Shown here piece after piece: positions 1 through 7,493 of a stretch of 24,655 nucleotides of DNA (positions within the stretch are counted from its first letter, which is position 1; each line of letters begins with the position of its first letter). This stretch comes from an uncultured Clostridia bacterium (GTDB taxonomy: Bacteria; Bacillota; Clostridia; Oscillospirales; Oscillospiraceae): assembly GCA_946061345.1 (NCBI GenBank), contig CAMGRA010000004.1, positions 1 through 24,655 on the forward strand, given 5' to 3'. The notes below the pieces were generated by a model. The model did no database searches. It was not told the DNA's origin and saw nothing but the letters and a program-made list of their open reading frames with translations. Made by a program: the position numbers and the translations under genes.

Positions 1-2
1 TC

Positions 3-677
3 AAGCTGGAAAGCGACGGCACCTACGTCTACACCCCGGACAAAAACCGCGTGGGGGAGGACAGCTTCACCTTTACCGTCACCGACGAGGCAGGAAACGT
101 CTCAGAACCTGCCGAGGTGAAGATCCGCATCCTCAAGCCCTCCGAGGCCATGGCTTTTTCGGACCTGCAGGAGGACACCGATCAGTTTGAAGCCATGTGG
201 CTGTGCGAAAGCGGCCTGAACAGCGGCAGGAGCATCGCCGGAAACCCCTGCTTCTGCCCGGAGGATACCGTCTCCCGTTCGGAATTTCTTGTCATGGCTA
301 TGGAGCTGATGGAGGTGCCTGTGGATGAGGCCCTGACCATCTCCGGCTTTACCGATGCTCAGGAGACTGCCGCCTGGGTCCAGCCCTATCTGGCTGCGGC
401 CATGCAGCGGGGGCTGATCAGCGGCGAAGTCACGGAAGCCGGGCTTCTCTTCCGGCCCAATGCGCCGATCACCGGTCAGGAAGCCGCCGTGATGCTACAA
501 AACCTGGTGCGGCTGCCGGTTTCTGTCGCCGCCATTGATACGGAAGCTGACGCCTGGGCAGCCGCATCCCTCCAGGCCCTGCAGGAGGCGGGCATTACCC
601 TGAACGACCCGGAAGGGTCTCTGTCCCGTCTGGAGGCGGCCAAGCTGCTGCGGGAGATCTGGCTGCTAAATCAATAA
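3..677 (+). CDS. C-terminal part of a secreted Ig/cadherin-like plus SLH-domain surface protein (5' end outside window)
   Basis: The frame is open from the first bases of the window, so the N-terminus lies upstream; the GTG at 51 is only an internal codon. The first ~45 visible residues form the end of a bacterial Ig/cadherin-like beta-sandwich repeat, recognisable by G-E-D-S-F-T-F-T-V-T-D and the closing V-K-I-R-I-L strand. Three SLH modules follow to the stop (starting near AMAFSDL, ISGFTDA and DTEADAW), so the protein was probably held on the wall by its C-terminus. The modules are weak. The usual T-R-A-E position reads SRSE, TGQE and SRLE, so the second lacks the arginine normally needed to bind pyruvylated wall polysaccharide. 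The gene ends 10 bases before a strong terminator. The upstream part and its function cannot be seen. Confidence 0.85.
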   Translation, partial: KLESDGTYVYTPDKNRVGEDSFTFTVTDEAGNVSEPAEVKIRILKPSEAMAFSDLQEDTDQFEAMWLCESGLNSGRSIAGNPCFCPEDTVSRSEFLVMAMELMEVPVDEALTISGFTDAQETAAWVQPYLAAAMQRGLISGEVTEAGLLFRPNAPITGQEAAVMLQNLVRLPVSVAAIDTEADAWAAASLQALQEAGITLNDPEGSLSRLEAAKLLREIWLLNQ

Positions 678-687
678 AAACCGTCAC

Positions 688-722
688 AATTTCGGCTGCC
701 CCTCCGGCAGCCGAAATTTTTT
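688..722 (+). terminator. Intrinsic terminator of the upstream SLH gene
   Basis: A perfect 13-bp stem (AATTTCGGCTGCC at 688-700 with GGCAGCCGAAATT at 706-718) has a five-base loop CCTCC and runs directly into a T tract. It lies 10 bases after the stop codon. Confidence 0.93.
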
Positions 723-733
723 CATTTTCCCCC

Positions 734-772
734 TTGACAAATCTGTATCGTTGTATTAGTATATTAATACAA
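734..772 (+). promoter_or_regulatory. Promoter and dyad operator of the GntR-ABC operon
   Basis: A consensus -35 TTGACA (734-739) lies 17 bases before a -10-like TAGTAT (757-762). A perfect inverted repeat, TTGTATTA (751-758), six bases, TAATACAA (765-772), covers the -10 element. This is the expected geometry for repression by the GntR-family regulator encoded 23 bases downstream. Known YtrA-type operators are also AT-rich palindromes, so autoregulation is likely but inferred. Confidence 0.8.
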
Positions 773-794
773 TAATGCATTTGGAGGTGATCAT

Positions 795-1160
795 TTGCCT
801 TGGCAACTGAAAAATGACCGGCAGATCTGGCTGCAGCTCGCGCAAATTCTGACCCAGCGCATCGTCTCCGGGCAGTACGCGCCGGGAGTGCGGATGCCGT
901 CGGTGCGGGATCTGGCGGCTGAGGCAGGCGTCAATCCCAACACCATGCAGCGGGCGCTGGCCTATCTTGAGGAGCGCGGACTGGTCTCGGCCCAGCGGAA
1001 CACTGGCCGCTATGTGACCCAGGACGCCCAGCTCATCTCCGACACGCGCCACGCTCTTGCGCAGGAGGAGCTGACGTTATTTTGCGAAAAAATGCGTCTT
1101 CTGGGCTTTACGCCGGAGGAGACATCACAGCTACTGAAATCAAAGGGGGAATCTGAATGA
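795..1160 (+). CDS. GntR-family transcriptional regulator, YtrA-type
   Basis: This 121-residue protein has a GntR winged helix-turn-helix over roughly residues 8-75. The hallmark sequence is P-S-V-R-D-L-A followed by V-N-P-N-T-M-Q-R-A and Y-L-E-E-R-G-L-V. Only ~45 residues follow, with no large effector domain, which is the YtrA subfamily layout. I chose the TTG start at 795 because GGAGGTGA (783-790) sits four bases upstream and no ATG fits the N-terminus P-W-Q-L. The stop overlaps the next start by four bases (ATGA at 1157-1160). In this subfamily the repressor controls its own operon with a linked ABC transporter, often in response to envelope stress or cell-wall antibiotics. Here the dyad over the -10 supports self-repression. 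The inducer is unknown. Confidence 0.92.
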   Translation: MPWQLKNDRQIWLQLAQILTQRIVSGQYAPGVRMPSVRDLAAEAGVNPNTMQRALAYLEERGLVSAQRNTGRYVTQDAQLISDTRHALAQEELTLFCEKMRLLGFTPEETSQLLKSKGESE

Positions 1161-1885
1161 ATCTACTGGTATCCTGCAGCGGTCTGAGCAAATCATACCG
1201 CAGCGGAATCCCGGCGCTGGACAGGGTGGATCTGAAGCTGACGCCGGGCAAGATCATCGGTCTTCTGGGCCCCAACGGCTCCGGCAAGACCACATTTATC
1301 AAAATTCTGGCGGGTCTGCTCCGTCCGACGGCGGGCGAAGCGCAGATCGACAGAAAAGACATCGGCCCCGAAACCAAGGCCCTGGTCAGCTACCTGCCGG
1401 ACAAGATGTACTACGCCGGTTGGATGAAGGCCAAGGACCTGATGGACCTGTTCGCCGATTTTTACGCCGACTTTCGCCGGGAACGGGCTGAAGCCATGTG
1501 CCACGCCCTGGGCATTGCCATGGATATGAAGATCAAGACCATGTCCAAGGGCACCAAGGAGAAGCTGCAGCTCATTCTGGTCATGAGCCGGGAGGCCAGG
1601 CTCTATTTGCTCGATGAACCGATTGCAGGTGTCGATCCTGCTGCGCGGGAATTCATTCTGCGCACCATTTTGTCCAACTACAGCCCGGAAAGCTCCGTCC
1701 TGATCTCCACCCATCTGATCTCCGATGTGGAGCCGGTCCTGGACGAGGCCATTTTCCTGAAGGAGGGCCGTGTGGTCCGCTACGACAGTGTGGACAATAT
1801 CCGTCAGGCGGAAGGAAAATCCGTGGATGAGGTCTTCCGCGAGATCTTCCGTATGATCCCCATGGGAGGTGAATGGCCGTGCTGA
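1157..1885 (+). CDS. ABC transporter ATP-binding protein
   Basis: The 242-residue ATPase has Walker A G-P-N-G-S-G-K-T-T at residues 38-46, a signature region M-S-K-G-T-K-E-K, Walker B L-Y-L-L-D-E-P followed by the D-loop residues G-V-D-P, and the switch histidine in S-T-H-L-I. The usual Q-loop glutamine after Y-L-P is aspartate (Y-L-P-D-K), as seen in some YtrB-type exporters. It overlaps the regulator upstream by four bases and the permease downstream by 13 bases, so the three genes are translationally coupled. It should power the adjacent membrane protein at the inner face of the membrane. The substrate is unknown; linkage to a YtrA-type regulator suggests a role in cell-envelope stress or peptide export. 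Confidence 0.93.
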   Translation: MNLLVSCSGLSKSYRSGIPALDRVDLKLTPGKIIGLLGPNGSGKTTFIKILAGLLRPTAGEAQIDRKDIGPETKALVSYLPDKMYYAGWMKAKDLMDLFADFYADFRRERAEAMCHALGIAMDMKIKTMSKGTKEKLQLILVMSREARLYLLDEPIAGVDPAAREFILRTILSNYSPESSVLISTHLISDVEPVLDEAIFLKEGRVVRYDSVDNIRQAEGKSVDEVFREIFRMIPMGGEWPC

Positions 1886-2643
1886 GAAAACTGCTGAAAT
1901 ATGATCTGCGGGCCAATCTGAAGATCTATCTGCTGGTCTGGCCCTGCATCATCGCTTTTGCCCTCCTGGGCCGTCTGGCCCTGGCTGCGGACTGGCACGG
2001 CAGAGCTGCAACGATCCTGACCGTCTCCACCATTACCCTCTTCATTCTGGCGGTGATCGCCGCCTGTGCCTTTGCCCTCATCATCTCTATCATCCGCTTC
2101 TATTCCGGTCTATTGCGGGACGAGGGCTATCTGATGTTCACCTTGCCGGTACGTCCCTGGCAGCTTCTGCTGTCCAAATTCATCACTGCTATTCTGACCA
2201 TCGCCGTCACCGCTGTCATCTGCTTTTTCTCCGTCATCCTGGTCTTTGACGGCGTCGACGGACTGCTTAACCTCCTGAAGGATCTGCTGACGCGGATGGA
2301 CTTCCCCAGCGGCCTGACGCTGACCCTGATTCTGTTGCTGTTGTTCTTCTCCATGTGCGCCGGGATCCTGCAGATCTATCTGTCCTGCAGCATCGGGCAT
2401 CTGTTCCGCAGCAAGCGGATCCTGTGGTCCGTCCTGGTCTACTACGGCATCAGCATGGCCCTGGAGGTCATCGTCATGATCGTGGGCATCGGCTTACTGG
2501 GCTCGCAGCAGATGATGGATCTGCTGTTTGCTGAATCCCCCAACGCGTTCCTGGGCATCGTAGCAGGCTTTGAGGTCCTGCTGTGCGCCCTGTACTTCTT
2601 CCTCAGCGAGCGGATCCTCCGCAAGCACCTGAATCTGGAATGA
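1873..2643 (+). CDS. ABC-2 type transporter permease
   Basis: The 256-residue protein starts M-A-V-L-R-K-L-L-K-Y-D-L, a typical opening of ABC-2 permeases of the YtrC/YtrD kind. It has about six hydrophobic segments: near residues 18-36, 50-76, 100-125, 145-170, 180-205 and 220-245. Its start lies inside the end of the ATPase gene, and GGGAGGTGA immediately precedes the ATG. It is the partner membrane subunit of the upstream ATPase and ends 40 bases before a strong terminator, so the operon is regulator, ATPase, permease. The substrate cannot be read from the sequence. Confidence 0.88.
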   Translation: MAVLRKLLKYDLRANLKIYLLVWPCIIAFALLGRLALAADWHGRAATILTVSTITLFILAVIAACAFALIISIIRFYSGLLRDEGYLMFTLPVRPWQLLLSKFITAILTIAVTAVICFFSVILVFDGVDGLLNLLKDLLTRMDFPSGLTLTLILLLLFFSMCAGILQIYLSCSIGHLFRSKRILWSVLVYYGISMALEVIVMIVGIGLLGSQQMMDLLFAESPNAFLGIVAGFEVLLCALYFFLSERILRKHLNLE

Positions 2644-2683
2644 CCCTTTTCCGCGCCGGAGCCACGTCCCCGGCAATCATCCG

Positions 2684-2718
2684 CAGCAGGACTGCCGCAC
2701 AGCGGTCCTGCTGTTTTT
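2684..2718 (+). terminator. Intrinsic terminator of the GntR-ABC operon
   Basis: CAGCAGGAC (2684-2692) pairs with GTCCTGCTG (2705-2713), with extra pairing inside (TGC/GCG). A run of T follows from 2713 on. Confidence 0.9.
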
Positions 2719-3090
2719 TGGGTTAAAGAAAACCATCAGCCCGGTGGTTATGATTGTGCCGATCCTTCCCACCGCCGGTGTGATTTGTAATTTTTTCTAA
2801 AATATCTCTCTTTTGGGCTTCCTTTTTTGAATATTCTATGGTATTATAATATGTAGCAAATAAGGCGCATTTGCTTTGCCGCAGCACGAGGCTTTCTCGC
2901 CGTTCGGCAAAACCTCTGCGTCCTCCGTGGCTGCGGTCTGCCGTATCTACGGAACTGCACTTTGCGATCATGCTGGGATGTCATAGCTGCGGCGGAAATA
3001 TGTTGTTTTTCAAGGACAACGTGCCCTGCCGCAGTGCGGTCATTTGCCGGGATGATGCGAAGTGTAACCTAACAAAAGGAGATATTCGCT
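2719..3090 (+). promoter_or_regulatory. Promoter and ~235-nt structured 5' leader of the SLH-endonuclease gene
   Basis: No convincing gene lies in this 372-base gap. A perfect TATAAT (2845-2850) in an AT-rich context is the best -10; the -35 (CTTTTT region at 2822-2827) is poor. Transcription from there would give a leader of about 235 nt. The leader turns GC-rich and holds consecutive hairpins: GCAAAT/ATTTGC (2856-2861, 2869-2874); TTTGCCG/CGGCAAA (2875-2881, 2905-2911) enclosing CGAG/CTCG; CCGTA/TACGG (2941-2945, 2948-2952); and CTGCGGC/GCCGCAG (2987-2993, 3028-3034) enclosing GTTGT/ACAAC (3002-3006, 3016-3020). I do not recognise a known riboswitch. The part before 2820 holds only a weak AACCA/TGGTT dyad (2731-2749). 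Confidence 0.5.
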
Positions 3091-5937
3091 ATGAAACGAA
3101 CCACAACCCGGGCATTATCCTTTGTAATCGTCCTTGCCATTGTTGTTTCGCTGTTTGCCGGCATGCTGACCACCAGCGCCGCCGGTTATACGGCCAACTG
3201 GGGCAAGCGCGGCACGCTTGCCACCTCCCCGTCCACCAAGGCAAGCAGCTACTACACCGGCAATTACAGCTACGCCACACTGTCCTCCCTCTCCGGCAGC
3301 ACCTCCAGCAGCGCAGCCAGCATCTACTCCAGCCCCCTCGGCACCGCGCTGCACAAGCTGTCCGAGAGCAAGCAGACCTATACCACCTCTTACGACGGCA
3401 CAAAATCCCTCTACAAATATACTGACTGTGAGAACGGGAACACCGGCACGATCTCCTCATTTTACTCCGGAAAAAACATGAACAGCTCCTGGGGCTCCGG
3501 CTGGAACCGTGAGCACACCTGGCCCAACAGCAAGGGCCTCAACGGCTCTGATGAGAATGACATCATGATGCTCCGTCCCACTTCCGAGTCCGAAAACGGC
3601 AGCCGCGGCAATACCGCCTACGGCGAAAGCAACGGTTTCTACGATCCTAATGACGAATCCAACGGTACTTACAATCTCCACGGTGATATTGCCCGCCTGA
3701 TGCTCCAGCACATGATCCGTTGGGGCAACACCAGCTATATGTTCGGCAGCGGCGGCGTCATGGAAAGCAGAACTGTTCTCCTGAAGTGGATGGAGGAAGA
3801 TCCGGTCGACACCTGGGAACTGGGCAGAAATGACGCAGTCCAGTCCATCACCGGCGTTCGCAACGTCTTTGTAGACTATCCCGAGTTGGCTTTCCTCCTT
3901 CTGGGCGTAAGCGTTCCGGAGAATTACTGCACTCCCTCCAATCCCACCGGTGAGAACCAGCCGACCACGCCCACTCAGCCTGTGACCGGGGATGAATACG
4001 TTCTGACGGATACCCTGAAAAACGGCGACAAGGTCATTCTCTTTAACAAGGGCAACAGTAAGGCTTTGATGGGTGAAATGACCGGCTACTATGTCTCCGG
4101 CGCTGACGTGACCGCCTCCAACAACAAGATCATTACCAGCGACACTTCCATCATTTGGACCGCCACCAAAAATTCCGATGGCAGCTATAAATTCACCCAG
4201 GGCACCAATACGCTCAGCACGGATTCCTCCGTCGTTGAAAGCAAAACCTACTATAACCTCTTTCTGGACGGCACCGGTAAGAGCAACTGGACGTTGGAGG
4301 CCGCCAACACCGCCGACAAGCTGTTCTGGGTCTACAGCTCTGAGCTGACCGGCAGCTATGGCAACGTCTATCTCGAATGGTACGCAAGCAAAGCAGCCTT
4401 CTCTGCTTATGACGCCAGCATCATCAAACGCACAGAGCAGGATTTCGGTATCCAGTTCTACGTTCTGAACGAAGGCGGTTCTCAGCCTACAGAGCCAACG
4501 GAACCGACCACTCCGACCGCTCCCACCACTCCCACTGAGCCGACCGAGCCCACCGAGCCCGTCGGCGGCAGCAGCTACGTCCTGTCCAGCGGCCTGAAGG
4601 ATGGCGATGAGGTCGTCATTTACAATGCGGGCAACGGTAAGGCGGTTCCCGCTGTTATGAAGGGCAGCTACTATCTGGACGGCGTCGATATTGCACCGGC
4701 AGGCGGCAAGATCACGACGGAGGACACGACCATCGTCTGGAAGGTCACAAAGAACGCAGATGGCACCTACAGCTTCGCAAACGGCGAGAATGTCCTGTCC
4801 ATGAACTGGAATACCGATGTTGGCAAGACCAGCATCTCCCTGGATGGCAAGAATCCGAACCTGGCGCTGGAGACCTGCAACGCAGAGAACAACAGCTACT
4901 ATATCTACAGCGCGACCCAGACGGGCAACTATGAGCATATCTACCTTGAGTGGTATGCAAAGTACACCGAGTTCTCCGCCTACGACACCGGCGCTTCGAA
5001 CCTGAACGAGGCTGACTTCGGCTTCCAGTTCTACGTCAAGGGCGCGGCAGGGGAGACTCCCACCGAGCCCACCACACCCACGACCCCCACGGAACCGACA
5101 GAGCCGACGGAGCCGACTTCCTCCTGCAGCCACACCTATGTGGACACCAAGGTCGGTGCCACCTGCTCACAGCCGGGTTATACTCTCCACACCTGCAGCA
5201 AGTGCGGCTACTCCTACCGCAGTGACTTTACTGAAATGCTGAACCACAGCTTCTCCGGTGGCATCTGCGTCAACTGCGGTGCAGAAGATCCCGACTATGT
5301 TGACCCGACCCCGGATATTCCCTACGATGACAGTCCTCTCTACGCTTCCTATGAAGACCTGGAGAAGGACGCCTGGTACCGCGTCGGCATCGTCTATGTC
5401 CTGCATCAGGGCCTGATGAACGGTGTTGGCACGGAGAATGAGCGTATCTTCGACCCGAATGGCAACGTTACCCGCGCCATGGTCGTCACCATTCTCTATC
5501 GCGCCGCCGGCTCTCCCAACGCCAAGGGTCTTACGCTTCCCTTTGAGGATGTGGAGACCGGCAGCTGGTACACCAGCGCAGTTGTCTGGGCAGCTGACCA
5601 GGGCATCGTCCTGGGCGTTTCGGACACAGAGTTCGACCCCCACTCCCCCATCACCCGTGAGCAGTTGGCCGCCATCCTCCACCGTTATGCAGGCGAGCCC
5701 GCTCCGCAGGGCAACCTGACCGCCTACATTGACGCCAAGGATGTTGCCCAGTACGCCATCAGCGCTCTGAAGTGGGCCATTGGCGAGAAGATCATCACCG
5801 GTATTGGCAACCGTTTGGCACCGCAGGAAACTGCGACCCGCGCGCAGATCGCCACCGTCTTCTTCCGCTATTTGGATCCCGTTGCCGCAAAGGAAGCGCA
5901 GGAGCTTCTGAATACCGATCCCAATCCCTATGACTGA
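3091..5937 (+). CDS. Secreted endonuclease I family protein with SLH wall anchor
   Basis: The protein has 948 residues with a signal peptide at about 1-31 (basic start, hydrophobic core, T-S-A-A). The nuclease domain (about 35-285) carries the endonuclease I/NucM signature W-N-R-E-H-T-W-P-N at 138-146, with H142 as the expected catalytic base, then M-L-R-P and R-G-N-T-A-Y-G near 160-178. Two ~155-residue repeats of one unnamed beta-type module follow (about 301-458 and 493-650), separated by Thr/Pro/Glu linkers. Next come a Cys-rich zinc-ribbon-like repeat with CxxC pairs (about 677-735) and three SLH modules (about 752-935) with intact TRAM, TREQ and TRAQ motifs. Start: ATG preceded by AAAAGGAGA. 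The family cleaves nucleic acids outside the cell; here the enzyme should be held on the wall. Natural roles could be nucleotide scavenging or degradation of extracellular DNA, but this is inference. The gene is monocistronic, ending at a terminator. Confidence 0.92.
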   Translation: MKRTTTRALSFVIVLAIVVSLFAGMLTTSAAGYTANWGKRGTLATSPSTKASSYYTGNYSYATLSSLSGSTSSSAASIYSSPLGTALHKLSESKQTYTTSYDGTKSLYKYTDCENGNTGTISSFYSGKNMNSSWGSGWNREHTWPNSKGLNGSDENDIMMLRPTSESENGSRGNTAYGESNGFYDPNDESNGTYNLHGDIARLMLQHMIRWGNTSYMFGSGGVMESRTVLLKWMEEDPVDTWELGRNDAVQSITGVRNVFVDYPELAFLLLGVSVPENYCTPSNPTGENQPTTPTQPVTGDEYVLTDTLKNGDKVILFNKGNSKALMGEMTGYYVSGADVTASNNKIITSDTSIIWTATKNSDGSYKFTQGTNTLSTDSSVVESKTYYNLFLDGTGKSNWTLEAANTADKLFWVYSSELTGSYGNVYLEWYASKAAFSAYDASIIKRTEQDFGIQFYVLNEGGSQPTEPTEPTTPTAPTTPTEPTEPTEPVGGSSYVLSSGLKDGDEVVIYNAGNGKAVPAVMKGSYYLDGVDIAPAGGKITTEDTTIVWKVTKNADGTYSFANGENVLSMNWNTDVGKTSISLDGKNPNLALETCNAENNSYYIYSATQTGNYEHIYLEWYAKYTEFSAYDTGASNLNEADFGFQFYVKGAAGETPTEPTTPTTPTEPTEPTEPTSSCSHTYVDTKVGATCSQPGYTLHTCSKCGYSYRSDFTEMLNHSFSGGICVNCGAEDPDYVDPTPDIPYDDSPLYASYEDLEKDAWYRVGIVYVLHQGLMNGVGTENERIFDPNGNVTRAMVVTILYRAAGSPNAKGLTLPFEDVETGSWYTSAVVWAADQGIVLGVSDTEFDPHSPITREQLAAILHRYAGEPAPQGNLTAYIDAKDVAQYAISALKWAIGEKIITGIGNRLAPQETATRAQIATVFFRYLDPVAAKEAQELLNTDPNPYD

Positions 5938-5943
5938 TAAACA

Positions 5944-5982
5944 ATCGGGCGCGCTGCAAACCGCAGCGCGCCCGATGTTTGT
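5944..5982 (+). terminator. Strong intrinsic terminator after the endonuclease gene
   Basis: A perfect 14-bp stem (ATCGGGCGCGCTGC at 5944-5957, GCAGCGCGCCCGAT at 5963-5976) with loop AAACC is followed by TGTTTGT. It starts six bases after the stop codon. Confidence 0.92.
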
Positions 5983-5996
5983 CCGATCTGGTATGA

Positions 5997-6030
5997 AGAA
6001 AGCAGCCTTTCCGAAAGGCTGCTTTCTTTC
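5997..6030. terminator. Second, bidirectional hairpin terminator
   Basis: GAAAGCAGCCTTTC (5998-6011) and GAAAGGCTGCTTTC (6013-6026) form a 14-bp perfect inverted repeat followed by TTTC on the plus strand and flanked by AAGAA on the other side. It lies between convergent transcription units and could stop either. Confidence 0.8.
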
Positions 6031-6051
6031 CGTATGTACGGGGCTCATACT

Positions 6052-6191
6052 AGAATCTGATAAAAAGGTTTAAAACCTTTATAGCGCCGGAGGCGCGTCA
6101 GATTCTGCACGAGACGGCACAGCGTGCCTTAAGCACGATGTGAGTGTGCGCAGCACACGGGATTCTTGATGAAACTTTTTCATCAAGAATC
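6052..6191. repeat. Compact intergenic element of five stems, including a three-way junction
   Basis: AGAATCTGA (6052-6060) pairs with TCAGATTCT (6098-6106). Inside are two hairpins, AAAGGTTT/AAACCTTT (6064-6080) and GCGCC/GGCGC (6084-6096), giving a three-way junction. Further hairpins follow: GGCAC/GTGCC (6116-6128), GTGTGC/GCACAC (6144-6158) and a perfect 14-bp stem GATTCTTGATGAAA/TTTCATCAAGAATC (6161-6191). The core GATTCT/AGAATC recurs four times, once in each arm of the first and last stems. The last stem lies five bases from the minus-strand stop codon and may help end that operon, but no T run follows. The design looks like a non-coding repeat of the REP/MITE kind. Copy number cannot be judged from one window. 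Confidence 0.6.
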
Positions 6192-6195
6192 AGTA

Positions 6196-6906
6196 TCACT
6201 CCTCGCCGTTGGTGTCGAAATAATAATCACCCTGCTCAAAATGATCCCGGTAGAATTCCTCGTCCATGTCCGTCAGGCCCGCCTGGACCACATAGCGCTG
6301 GTCGTCCAGTTCCATGACCAGCACCGCCATGGCCCCGCCATACTCCTTTCCATCATAAACAGCAGCAAATTCCACCTCCACCTGATAGAGGTGGTCCATG
6401 GTCACGGTGACGCCGTAGTCCTCAAAGAGGCCGCTTTCATAGGCGCGCACATCCACGCGGCGCACCTTATCCGTCCGGCTGTCGATCACCGTGCAGCTTT
6501 CAAAAACGAAATCCAGGCTGCTGAAAAGCTCCCGGAAATCATCCTGCAGCTCCGGATAGGTTGCCGCGCAGATAGCGTCCACATCGCCCAGAAGTACGTT
6601 CTGGGCAAAGGTCTCACCGATGGTCTTATAGTTTTCCAGGCTGTCCAGCATTTCCTGGCGCGGCGTACTGGTCACAGCGCCGTCGGTGTTTTCGCCGCCG
6701 TCCCCGCTCCAGACAAAGAGGTACAGCCCAACCGCAATAACGGACACGATCAGCACCAGAGCCAGGATCGGTACCAGCCTGGAGCTTTTTTTCTCAGGCC
6801 TGGGAGCCGGTGCTTCCGGCTTCTTTGCCTCGGGCACCTCCATGCCGCAGTAAACACAGGAAGTCGCGTTATCCTCAATTTCTCTTCCGCAATATTGGCA
6901 AATCAT
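6196..6906 (-). CDS. Zinc-ribbon, single-pass membrane protein
   Basis: The 236-residue protein begins with a zinc ribbon: M-I-C-Q-Y-C-G-R-E-I with a second C-V-Y-C-G pair, so four cysteines near residues 3, 6, 17 and 20. A Pro/Ala/Lys linker follows, then one membrane helix at about 43-65. The remaining ~170 residues are soluble, presumably outside the membrane, and resemble small alpha/beta domains of secreted hypothetical proteins. No enzyme motif is visible. It is the last gene of the minus-strand operon, 20 bases after a paralogue with the same layout; GGAGAGGAGAG precedes the ATG. Zinc-ribbon proteins of this kind are common in clostridia and mostly uncharacterised. A part in envelope polysaccharide work is suggested only by its neighbours. 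Confidence 0.8.
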   Translation of the reverse strand: MICQYCGREIEDNATSCVYCGMEVPEAKKPEAPAPRPEKKSSRLVPILALVLIVSVIAVGLYLFVWSGDGGENTDGAVTSTPRQEMLDSLENYKTIGETFAQNVLLGDVDAICAATYPELQDDFRELFSSLDFVFESCTVIDSRTDKVRRVDVRAYESGLFEDYGVTVTMDHLYQVEVEFAAVYDGKEYGGAMAVLVMELDDQRYVVQAGLTDMDEEFYRDHFEQGDYYFDTNGEE

Positions 6907-6926
6907 TCCGTTCTCTCCTCTCCGGG

Positions 6927-7493
6927 TCAGTCCATCAGGCCGTCATAGTATACAACATACCAGGCGCCTTCGATTTCGCCAACGGTAACAGCTACAGTAC
7001 CGGTCAACGTTTTACCGCCGCACTGTGCCTCATATTCCACGTTCACTTCATAGGCGGCGGTGACATCGTCGTGGCCGCCGTAATAGCTGATGCGCTCAGA
7101 AAAGCCCATGAGTTCGTCATCCTCCGTGCAGGCGGTGATGCCGGCGGTTTTGACGGTGCAGGAATCGGAGATCTCACCGAAATCCAGCCAGCTCTCCATG
7201 TATCCGTAGAGATCGTACTGGCAGACCTCCTCCAGCTTCTCCATGTCGTTGAAGTAGTAGGCCGTGACGAAATCCCGGGCTTTCGCCTCATAGTCGGGCA
7301 GCTCCGCTTCCCCGGACGTGCCCGGCATCAGCAGCAAGGCCACTGCCAGCGCCACCACCAGAACCACCGCAATCAGGCAAAGCACCACAGAAAGGGTATT
7401 CTTGTTTTTCTTCTTTTTAACCAGAGACGCGCCGCAGCCGCCGCAAATGACAGCCTCCGGCTCATTTTCTCTGCCGCATTTTCTGCAGATCAT
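6927..7493 (-). CDS. Zinc-ribbon, single-pass membrane protein (paralogue of the next gene)
   Basis: Start chosen at ATG 7493: AAAGGAGG lies just upstream, the zinc ribbon begins at residue 1, and the codon overlaps the stop of the upstream gene (ATGA). A longer reading from 7592 would run through that gene. The 188-residue protein has a zinc ribbon M-I-C-R-K-C-G plus C-G-G-C-G, a Lys/Asn stretch, a membrane helix at about 37-57 and a ~130-residue exterior domain with an alternating beta pattern near the end (G-T-V-A-V-T-V). It shares its layout with the protein encoded downstream, so the two look like an old duplication. No catalytic residues are evident and the function is unknown. Confidence 0.8.
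   Translation of the reverse strand: MICRKCGRENEPEAVICGGCGASLVKKKKNKNTLSVVLCLIAVVLVVALAVALLLMPGTSGEAELPDYEAKARDFVTAYYFNDMEKLEEVCQYDLYGYMESWLDFGEISDSCTVKTAGITACTEDDELMGFSERISYYGGHDDVTAAYEVNVEYEAQCGGKTLTGTVAVTVGEIEGAWYVVYYDGLMD

Noticed and set aside
2723..3425. Two small frames in the leader region (minus 2723-2971, plus 2871-3425)
   Set aside because: Neither has a ribosome binding site. The plus frame runs into the nuclease gene out of frame and the minus one crosses the leader hairpins.
4489..5122. Repeated ACCGAGCC/CCGACC-type units resembling a short tandem DNA repeat or CRISPR
   Set aside because: They encode Thr-Glu-Pro and Thr-Thr-Pro linkers in frame, with no conserved spacers. No CRISPR array is present in the window.
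3457..5133. A 558-codon minus-strand open frame within the nuclease gene
   Set aside because: It mirrors the repeat modules and Thr/Pro linkers of the nuclease and shows no start signal.
6031..6195. A possible tRNA or classical riboswitch in the hairpin-rich gap
   Set aside because: There is no cloverleaf with a T-arm GTTC sequence or a 3' acceptor stem, and no known aptamer core was recognised.
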